From contig NC_085140.1 of the NCBI RefSeq assembly GCF_024139115.2, positions 337,281,099-337,345,098 of the forward strand: 64,000 nt of DNA, written 5' to 3'. This stretch comes from Armigeres subalbatus. Taxonomy: Eukaryota; Arthropoda; Insecta; Diptera; Culicidae. Of the stretch, positions 55,769-64,000 are shown in pieces. Every line of letters begins with the position of its first letter. The first letter of the stretch is position 1. Position numbers and translations under genes: made by a program. Under the pieces are notes generated by a model that saw nothing but the letters and a program-made list of their open reading frames with translations, ran no database searches and was not told the DNA's origin.

Positions 55769-57489
55769 AGTCTTCTGAAAAAGAAAACAAAACTATATTC
55801 ATATCTATTTAAACACTCATTTGTTAAAGAATACCCTTGATTACTGAGTCGAGATATGTTTGACACGATTTGTCGATAATTAGCACCACTACACGTTGTT
55901 TCGTGCGTAAAATTTAATTATTTTTCTTTGGCGCTTGGTGCGAATTGGCAGAACCCCGACCATATAATAGTCAAAAACTCGCACTGTCGATAAATTTTTC
56001 AGCGCCAAGCGATTAATTGATTGATACTTGTGAAATAAATGCATGCAAACAAATATGAAGGATATAATGGGATATTTCCCCAATAATTGCTGTTTCGACC
56101 TTTCTAACTTTTTGCAATACATTTAATCATAAGTGAGAAGCATCATCACCGCTACGTGGATTAATCTATTTTTTTTTAAATTGACATCTTCTATAGGTAT
56201 AATAAAAATGAGTTGAGATTTTCTTCCTGACGATTTAACTCGCGAACGGGTTGACCGATTTGCAAGATTTTTTCCCTGATCGATTCGTTTTGGGATCCGC
56301 AAGGTTTGTATATACAAAAAGTTGGTAAATTTGAAGGGGAAATGTAAAAAACATTAGAATACAATTTTGGGTTAGCTGTTGAGAAAAACAAAACAAACGC
56401 ACGGAAATTGATCTAGAGTGCGGTGCTGCAAATAGTACATTGTGACATTTGCAACACCCGGACAAATCTGGGTTTCTTTCGCTAGTATTATATAAAAAAG
56501 AAACAAAACAACTAAAAAAAATAAGAAAACATCAAAAAATGCAAACACTACTATCCCATTAAATATAAACTGCATCTCAAAACCTTTAATGAAGAAATCC
56601 GTTTGACCTACATTGCACAATATATCGATCGGATTCAAAATAAACTCTACTAAAACAAATAGGCACTCGAACCCCCGGAGGCTCCAATCAATAATCGTAG
56701 ATGCAGGGGCACCATATGCACATAACTTCAACTGTAATTACCTACTATCGTATCGCTCGAAGCACCACAGCCCACCAATTGAAATTGAGTTGCAACCACT
56801 TGCTACCTTTTCATAGGGAGTAACTACATGCAGCGTGAAGCGTCAAACGAACGCTTTGATTAGCACTTCTCGCAACTCCGACTGACCACTTTGATTGATC
56901 CCGCCACGAAAACACTGTGATCAACCGCCGGGTCTGAAAACGGCAATTTCGGAAATGTTATCATTTTCGGAAAAGCAAATATTAGGTAGGCGGACAACTG
57001 CTGATCAAACGATTCAATGTTCGAACGCGGTGCAATGCAATGAACTTGAGACCCGTACGATTTTTTTTGTTTCTCCGCGAGAACGGCCTAAAGTCATTCA
57101 TGAGAAAATGTGTGTCGATTGAACCACGCCCCTGTTTGCGGCGGCCAATGCACGGCAAATCGCATTCCTCGGCAACTGTTGAGCAATTTATTGCCCGTTT
57201 GGTTGTTTGGTGGCGAGCGAACGAGTGAGGGTAAATATTTCTCTAATCGAACAGGAGAACCTTAATGGCGAGTAAATAATGCGGTAAGTGCACCTGAAGC
57301 TGACTGTTGCGCCAGTTATCTAGACTTGGAAGGATCAATTCGGGCTCGACAGATGGAATGTTACCAAAGACTTTAATAAGAACCGTTGGCATATGCATTA
57401 CGAACGATGAAATTGATTTGTTTCTCCACGTTAGTTAGATAGATATTATATTTAGATAGAATTTCTGCTTAAAATAATGTTGAAAGAAT
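55769..57489. other. Mostly unassigned sequence
   Basis: 55921-55965 matches the end of the MITE at 18428-18678 in inverted orientation, and 56133-56168 is the terminal motif of the TG family. The remainder (including 56895-57228, slightly GC-richer) has no recognised family. Confidence 0.4.
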
Positions 57490-57519
57490 GAACAACGGAC
57501 TTGGTAGTCATATGGCTAC
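57490..57519 (+). mobile_element. tRNA-derived SINE head, part 1
   Basis: ACTTGGTAGTCATATGGCTAC is the start of a SINE head like that at 9930 (minus). It continues at 62811 after the hAT-like copy B, which duplicated 57512-57519. Confidence 0.7.
57512..57519 (+). repeat. 8-bp target duplication, left (element B)
   Basis: ATGGCTAC here and at 62811-62818; it fits nTnnnnAn. Removing element B and one copy restores a continuous SINE head. Confidence 0.85.
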
Positions 57520-57959
57520 TAGACCTGTGCGCCGGTCATATCATCGGCGGCGGCGGCGTGGTGGTCACTTTTGCCCCAGCGGCGGCGGCGTCACGGCGGC
57601 GCGCCGTTGACTTTCATCGGCGGCGGTGAGCCGGCGTGGATGAAACAATCAATGACTGGAAAAATCAATTTTATTGCTTTGGATTGGATTCATGCGATTT
57701 TGATTTACACGGTAGGAATCGCCCGTATACAAATCGATTTCAGTAGATTAAAATTGCAATATTCTACGTTTGCCGATCATCAAGCAGCACATCAAAATAG
57801 TCAATTGTCGGCGACACTAATCAATACCTGATTTCAAAATGTTATTTATGTTAAAATGTTATGATCAACATAAATAAAAATGAATACTAGCTGAGTAAGA
57901 CTGGGGATGACCAACCAAAATTAATTTTTTCCTGAAATTTGGTTAAATATGCCAAAAAA

Positions 57960-58550
57960 GTTCTTGGTGTAGTCCTTGGAGGAATTACTGGAGGAAACTA
58001 GGCTTTTTGAAGGAAATTTCTACAGACATTTCTTAGTAAAGTTCATAAGGAATTCCTTCGTAAAATTCTTTGAGAAATCCTACAGAAATTTGTATAGGTA
58101 TTCTTTCAAAAATGCATTCACGTTCTCTTTGGAAAATTCCTTTAGTAGAGCTAATCCTGCAGGAATTCATTCGAAAATTTATTCAACAATGAACTAATTT
58201 CCGATGGAATTCCTAAAAGAGTTTTCCATAGGAATTTCCAACCGATTTCCTGAAGTAATGTCGGATAAATGTTTTGAAGGCATTCCGGCAACATTTTTGA
58301 AGAAATTTCCGAAAAAACTGTTAGAACTGAAGGAATTCCCAAAGAAAAATCAGTAGGAACCCTTCGGGAAAATTTCGAAGAAATCCTCACAGACATTTTT
58401 AAAGTAATTCCAAACAGAATTTCAAATAAATTTCCCAATAAATTTTTAAAGGAGCTTTGAATGAATATCTGAAGGGATCCTAAAAAATTAAAAGAAATGG
58501 AGAACGTCGTGAAGAAATTCCTAAGAAAAATGTCCGAAAATTTCATTCTA
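57960..58550. repeat. GAATTC-core array inside element B, left
   Basis: Homologous to 6540-7290 of element A, for example AAATGGAGAAYGTYGTGA at 58495 against 7240. Confidence 0.7.
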
Positions 58551-58821
58551 AATTTACCTATACCTATGATGGTCGTACACTCCGTGTTGTCCGGAGGAAA
58601 ACCGAATTTAATTTCCTATTCCAGGTGGCTCGTTCTTGGGCAGCCAGTCGCTAGTCTCCCTGCACACCGGCTGCACGAGCATCTTCATCGATTGCACACA
58701 GCCACCGAGTGCGGGGTCTACCCCGGAGCCAACGTCGTTCGTCTGCGCCATTTACTATTCTCCACCGCGCAGTATTTTCTACTCAAACACTCCGAGAATG
58801 CGATAGTCTGCATCTTTTTGC

Positions 58822-59112
58822 CAATGTTATTTGGCCGAAAGTTCTTTGGCCGAATATACCATTTTGCCGAACAAACCATTAGGCCAAAGTCATTTGGCCG
58901 AAAGGGTCGTTTGGCTGAAAGGGTCGTTTGGCAGAAAGGGTCATTTGACCGAAAGGGTCATTTGGTCAACAAGGTTGTTTGGCCGAAAGGGTAATTTGGC
59001 CGAAAGAGTCATTTGGCCAAAGGGTCATTTGTATAGGTATACATTTGGCCGAATAAGACATTTGGCCGAATAAAACATTTGGCCTAATAGGTCATTTGAC
59101 CGAATAGGTTAT
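58822..59112 (+). repeat. TTTGGCCGAAAGGGTCAT array, left arm
   Basis: About 16 units of 16-18 bp, mostly CATTTGGCCGAAAGGGT or close variants. Confidence 0.85.
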
Positions 59113-59785
59113 TTGAAAACAGAGAAATTAGGAATGAGAAGAGAGACGTCTCAATTCTTATTCCTTATTTCTTACCTCTCACTGTAAAAAGTGCCAAGCA
59201 TGAGGTGAGTAGTGAGACGTCTCACTACCCACTTCGCACTACTAACTTTTCACAGTGAGAAGTGAGAAATGGGAAGTGAGTCGTCTCACGTCTCAGATTC
59301 TACAATGAGAAGAGATAAATAAAGAGTGAGAAGTGAGACGTCTCACTATTCTCTTTATTGTGAAAAGTGAGTTGTACGAAGCGGGTAATGAGACATCTCA
59401 CTATTCATTTCATGCTTCTCATTTTTTACTACGATAAGTGGTAAATGAGGAGTGAAAAGAGAGACGTCTCAATTCTCACTTTTTACAGGGAACAGTGATA
59501 AATGAAAGTGAGTAGTGAGACGTCTCACTTCTTTTTCTTCATTTTTCTCTTCTCACTGTAGAATTTGAGAAGCGCGAAGTGAATAGTGAGACGTCTCACT
59601 GCTCACTTCGCGCTTTTCATTTTTTTTAGTGAGAAGTGAGACGTCTTACTTCTCACTCCTCATTTCTCTTTACTCACTGTGAAAAGTGAGTAGTCCGAAG
59701 TGGGTAGTGAGACGTCTCACTACTCACTTCACGCTTCACACGAATGAGAATTGAGACGTCTTTCTTGTCACTCCTAATTTCTCAC
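59113..59785. repeat. Palindromic tandem array, AGTGAGACGTCTCACT core
   Basis: About eleven units at 50-65 bp spacing, each centred on GAGACGTCTC (for example near 59149, 59213, 59338, 59519, 59590, 59708). Spacers such as TTTCTCACTGTGAAAAGTGAG are themselves partly symmetric, so the array can fold into a series of hairpins. Confidence 0.8.
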
Positions 59786-60108
59786 TTTTCAAATGACCTA
59801 TACGGTCAAATGTCTTATACGCTCAAATGTCCTATTCGGCCAAATGACCCTTTCGGCAAAACGACCGTTCCGGCCATATGACCCTTTCAGCCAAATGACC
59901 CTTTCGGCCAAATGACTCTTTCGACCAAATGACAATTTAAGCTAAACGACCCTTTCAGCAAAATAACCCAACAAAATAAAAAAGTGACCCTTTCGGCCAA
60001 ATTACCCTTTCGGCCAAATGACCCGTTCGACCAGATTGGTTTTGGCCTAATGGTTTGTTCGGCCAAGTGGAATTCGGCCAAATGGGCTTTGGCCAAACGA
60101 CCCTTCCC
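59786..60108 (-). repeat. TTTGGCCGAAA array, right arm (inverted)
   Basis: Units CCCTTTCGGCCAAATGA are the reverse complement of the left arm. Confidence 0.85.
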
Positions 60109-60149
60109 CTTTACAGAGGTAGTTTTGTCAGTGTCTGTAGGTAGCTTCC

Positions 60150-61960
60150 TAAAGTAACCAACAATTTAGTGGAGGAATTTTCAAAGGATTATCCGGAAAA
60201 AAATCTTCAGAAATTGCCTAAGGTAGATTTGAAAGAATCCCTAGGGTAATTTCAGGAAAAATGTCTTGCTAAGGAACCCCTAGAGGAATTTAAAAGAAAA
60301 ATCAAAAAGTATCTTCCGCTGGAATTTCTCAATTAATTTTCTAAGATATTCCTAAGCAAATTTCCAAAGCTTGATGAAGTTTACAAAGTAGTTCGTAATT
60401 GAATTTCTGTAGGAGTTTTTTGAAAGTTTTTGGAGGAATTCTGAAACAATTTCCTAAGAAACTCCTCAAACATTTTCCGTAGATATTTCAAAAAGAGTTT
60501 GTGATGGATTTTCAGAAGGTATATCCGTGTTTCTGAACGAAATCTTGACGGAATGTCCAAAGGAACTTGCGGAGAAATCTAAGAATATCAAAGTTCTGGA
60601 ACTTGTTCAAGAATTCTCAAGGAAATTTTATCCTAGAACTTTGCAAGGTATACCAAAGGAGTTCTTTGAAGAATTTCGAAATTTTCGGATAAATATCTCA
60701 ACGATTTTTCCAAGGTTTTCCTTAATAAATTCCTGAAAGAATGCGTGGATGAATTTCCGAACTAATTCCTCAGGGAAATTCCAAGGAATATCCGAAAGAC
60801 TTCCTGGAATTCGTTTCTGGATGAGTTTTTGTAGGACTCCCTGAGGCAAATTCCGAGGGAAACTGCAAATTGATTTCCTAGAAAAATTCCAAAGGAATTC
60901 CTGGATTTATCTAGGAATTATTTCAGACATACCAGAAGGCATTTCCTCTGAAATTCTGTTAGGAATTTATTCATAAATTCCTTCAAAAATACCTTCAGAC
61001 ATTCCTTTATGGATTACACTGGAAATTCCTTTAGGAATTCTTTGGGGAAGTCTTTAGAAATACCTCCAAAAACTTTTTCAGCAGTTCCAACGGAAATTAT
61101 TTTTGAAAATCAATTCAGGCATTTTTTTAAAATGCCTTCGAAAATTCATTTGGAAACTCCTACACCCTCCTCACCCTCTTCAAAAACTTCTCCAAAAATT
61201 CATTTGAGAACTCCTCACGATTTTTTTCCTTAAATAATCTAAAAAAATTCGCCAAGAATTCCTTCTGATATTTCTCCATAGATTTTTTTTAAATTTCTTC
61301 GGAAAGCTTCCAAGATTCCCTCGTAGATTTCTTAAGAAATTATTTCGGATTTTCTTTCCGGAAATCCTTTGAAAAATAATTAGAGAATGAAATAGTTTTC
61401 GATGGAGTTACTAATTGAATTTTCGAAAGAGTAAAACAAAAAAATAAACAATAAACACTGAAAAATTACCAAGGTATTACTGAAAGAATTTCGGAATGAA
61501 TTCCTGCAGAAAGTTCTGGAAGGATTCCCGAAGAATGTTTTGAAGGAATTGCTGGTAGATCTTTTATGTAATATCTGGAAGAATTAATTTAAAGAATTCA
61601 TGGAATAATTGCCGAAAAAAGTTCATAGGAGAAATTTGCGAAGCAATTCTAAAAAAAATACCGAAGGCATTGCTTAAAAAAAGTGTTGATAAACAATTTC
61701 CGAAGAAATTCATTATAGAATTTCTAGAGGAATTCCTGAAGGAGTCTTAGAACGAATTTCTAGCTTATTTTTCGTAGGAATTCCTGAAACATTTTTTTTT
61801 GAATACATTCCATAAGGAATTTTCTAAAGAAATTCGTAAAGGATGTTCTGAAGAAAATCTTAATGTAAATTCTGAAGAAATTTTCGGAGAAAAAAGAATT
61901 TCCAAAGTAATTTTCTTAGGTTTTTTTTAGAAAACTTTGGAGGCATGTACAAGGAAATAT
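60150..61960. repeat. GAATTC-core array inside element B, right
   Basis: Continues the alignment with element A (CTTGCTAAGGAACCCCTAGA at about 60266 and 7351). Short frames such as 60527-60736 are artefacts. Confidence 0.75.
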
Positions 61961-62810
61961 ACCAAACGGTTTTGGCAATAATATTCAAACATTGATTTCA
62001 ATATAAAACATAGTTATATTGGACAAAAAGCTAGAAAATCATTCACAGTAGGGATTTAATTATTTTGCTGAACTGGTTTCCCAAATAAGTCAACTGTGTT
62101 CATAACACAATTAAAAAAGGAAAAAAAAACTGATTAATAAGTGGCCTGGTTGATTTTAATAAATAAAAAAATAAATATTGTCAAGATAATTAATGTGCTA
62201 ACTTACCTTGAAATTCCTAAACTGCAATAAATTGCCTGCACAAATCCTATAAGAATGGGGTGCTTTGGGCCTGTATCCAAGCCTTCCCAAAAGCTTACGT
62301 GCCACATCAAACATAATTTGCGAGTCACTTACAGGTTTAGGTGCCCGACTGAATGCCAAAGCCAAGGCTTGGCTTAGACGAATTCCAAAGATCAGTTAAA
62401 CATTGTATGTGTTATTCCACTTGGTAGAAGAAATCCACTAGATAAAGCCTCATGCAAACTCATAAACTAATCAACCAACATATTTATTAATCCAGACAAT
62501 GTATTTCACCACACTGACTGAGAGACACCATCTCGTAAGATAGATTTGAAATTGAATTCTGACGATTTCCACCTTTTCACCATTTATGAACTATCATAAG
62601 ACGAGTTTAGTACTATTCCAATGAATTCCTTTTGCTTTACAGATACGTATTTCGTCTTCAACTGTAAGGCCATTTTCAGTTTGTACTTTACTCGACTCGA
62701 CTTAAGTTAATTGATTTTTTTATTGCGATTAGTCATCGGCGTGGCAAAATTATGATCGGCGGCGGCGGCGGCTTGAGTAAAACCACCGGCGGCGGCGGCG
62801 CACAGGTCTA

Positions 62811-63045
62811 ATGGCTACTACTTCTGCTTCATACGCAGGAGGTCGTGGGTTCAATCTCAGGTCCGTTCAATTCTCCTACTTCGTATCTTTCTCTAAATTT
62901 ATCATGTTCTAACAATCGCTAGAATTGAAAATGGACTTTCAAACCGTTATTTTTTTCCAATTGCTTCCTCCTATCTATCACATTGGCAGCTCGTTTACCA
63001 AGACTAACCTCGGCCCTACAAACCTAACTCCAATAAATTAAGCAT
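62811..63045 (+). mobile_element. tRNA-derived SINE, part 2
   Basis: Continues from 57519: GCTACTACTTCTGCTTCATA and the B-box GTGGGTTCAATCTC (62851-62864). The body resembles the SINE at 9503-9930 (CTACTTCGTATCTTTCTC). The 3' end is approximate. Confidence 0.65.
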
Positions 63046-63106
63046 GAGCTCGTGGCAAGTGCAGAGGTATACTCGGCTTACAGTGGGCGAGTGATTGCAT
63101 CATCAT

Positions 63107-63290
63107 TTTCGGGTCTGGGTCATTTGGCATAAAGTCATTTGGCATAAAGTCATTTGGCATAACGGCATTTGGCATAAAGGCCATTTGGCATAATGGTCAT
63201 TTGGCATAACGGACATTTGGCATAATTTTGAACTGCAAGAAAAGAGTGGGTCATTTGGCATAACGGACATTTGGCATAATTTCGAGCTGT
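63107..63290 (+). repeat. CATTTGGCATAA minisatellite
   Basis: About nine units of roughly 17 bp (GTCATTTGGCATAAAGT and variants), with one spacer near 63230-63250. Related in pattern to the TTTGGCCGAAA arrays. Confidence 0.85.
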
Positions 63291-63423
63291 GAAAGCGAAA
63301 GGGATATTTCATGTAATGTATAGCGTAGATAAAGTAGGTCGAGGCTGTTTTCTGATAAATTTAGATTGATGGTAGACATTTTCCGGGAGAACAAAATAAC
63401 AAAACGGCAGAATTACTTCCGAG

Positions 63424-64000
63424 AGAGGGATCACATCCATCAATGACTTATTCCGGCAACATGCCTACTTTTAAAGTAGAGATTACACCCACCATTGCTT
63501 CAATCCGAGCATGCGTCGTAAGACCGGATCAAATCCGCCATTGCCTTAATGCGGGTAAGCGCCTAACTTTAAAAACTCAAGCCACACACTTGTCGTAGAC
63601 GAGTTACTAAAACCAATCAAGTCACATATGAGTTATTGCAACCAAATCAATCTGAATTGTGATTTTCGGGGAAGATATCACATCTACCATTGATTTATTC
63701 CCGACAAGCGCCTACTTATAAAGAAGGAGTCACATCTACCATTGCCATAATCCGGGAGGGCCTACTTTTAAAGAAGGGATCACATCCACCATTGCATTGC
63801 CACAATTCAGGCCACACACGTACTTTTAAAGAAGGGATTACATCCACTATTGCTTCAATCCGGACAAGAGCCTATTTTTGAAGAACAAATCAAATCCTTC
63901 ATTGCCATAATCCGTGCAAGCGCCTATTTTTAAAGAAGGGTTCACATCCACCATTGCCTCAATCCGGGCAAGCACCTTCTTTTAAAGAAGCAATCACATC
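63424..64000 (+). repeat. Minisatellite of about 55 bp, runs past window end
   Basis: Units such as AAGAAGGGATCACATCCACC / ATTGCCTCAATCCGGGCAAG / CGCCTACTTTTA repeat near 63424, 63483, 63675, 63731, 63777, 63833, 63940 and 63990. Earlier units are more degraded. Confidence 0.8.

Larger units (their letters stand above)
58553..60150. mobile_element. Compound foldback insertion in element B
   Basis: Absent from element A at the matching point. It has a 58553-58820 segment of balanced composition without a known domain, a left arm (58822-59112) of TTTGGCCGAAAGGGTCAT-type units, a core (59113-59785) of palindromes and a right arm (59786-60108) of the same units inverted. Open frames with repeated G-R-K-G-H-L-A-E-R-V are repeat translation. 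Boundaries are estimated by comparison with A. Confidence 0.7.
57520..62810. mobile_element. Non-autonomous hAT-like element, copy B
   Basis: Perfect 14-bp terminal inverted repeats TAGACCTGTGCGCC / GGCGCACAGGTCTA and an 8-bp duplication. GGC-rich blocks lie inside both ends (57542-57630 and 62755-62800). It aligns in order with copy A: AAGACTGGGG..ATGACCAACCAA near 57899, then the GAATTC arrays, then TTGGGATTTAATTATTTTGCT-like sequence near 62050. Copy B lacks the SINE of A and carries an extra block at 58553-60150. No transposase frame. Inserted in a SINE. Confidence 0.85.

Noticed and set aside
58831..60096. Open frames with repeated G-R-K-G-H-L-A-E-R-V
   Set aside because: They are translations of the TTTGGCCGAAAGGGTCAT arrays, present on opposite strands of the two arms.
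63107..64000. CRISPR-like repeat-spacer array
   Set aside because: Units are degenerate tandem minisatellites without unique spacers, and the genome is eukaryotic.

Overview
This window looks like repeat-dominated intergenic or intronic DNA from an Aedes-type (culicine) mosquito. The evidence is the mix of transposable elements: a Juan-type Jockey LINE, a CR1 LINE with a PHD-type ORF1, RTE LINE pieces, a DD37E-type mariner, a mag-type Ty3/gypsy relic, tRNA-headed SINEs, many TA-flanked MITEs and long degenerate GAATTC-core minisatellites. I see no intact host gene. The only host-gene sequence I recognise is a broken copy of the SET histone chaperone (42218-42520, minus). The genus is inferred from recalled families and was not searched.

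Layout. 1-5727: MITEs, a GC-rich inverted repeat, a 200-bp direct repeat pair, a TG-microsatellite repeat, a SINE-like retroposon and GAATTC arrays. 5728-10522: a 4.8-kb hAT-like element (copy A) with a tRNA-derived SINE nested inside. 10523-14440: mostly unrecognised sequence and one MITE. 14450-18680: a TTTGGCCGAAA array, RTE LINE halves in opposite orientations, an inverted 150-bp satellite and a retroposon with a 21-bp target duplication. 20000-21860: a retroposon tail, then a complete ORF1-only LINE insertion with one intact ORF. 22800-28700: MITEs and GAATTC arrays. 29050-31345: LINE relics with RNase H and C-terminal domains. 31860-36000: a nested MITE, a mag-type gypsy relic and further MITEs. 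36000-42520: host-like GC-richer DNA, SINE and Juan fragments, arrays and the SET pseudogene. 42850-46440: arrays and a mariner carrying a foldback MITE. 46440-51363: a nearly full-length CR1 LINE (minus). 51500-53115: a satellite interrupted by a 1.08-kb retroposon. 53505-55770: an RTE fragment interrupted by two insertions, then two large palindromic elements. 57520-62810: hAT-like copy B, inserted in a SINE and itself carrying a compound foldback block. 63107-64000: two minisatellites, the second running off the window end.

The elements form a layered insertion record in which interrupted coding sequences and target duplications define insertion boundaries. The best-supported unusual items are the ORF1-only LINE, the paired hAT-like elements with GGC-rich ends and minisatellite interiors, the compound inverted-arm block inside copy B, and the 240-270 bp repeat at the CR1 ORF1/ORF2 junction. 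No tRNA gene, rRNA, CRISPR array or intact cellular gene was found.
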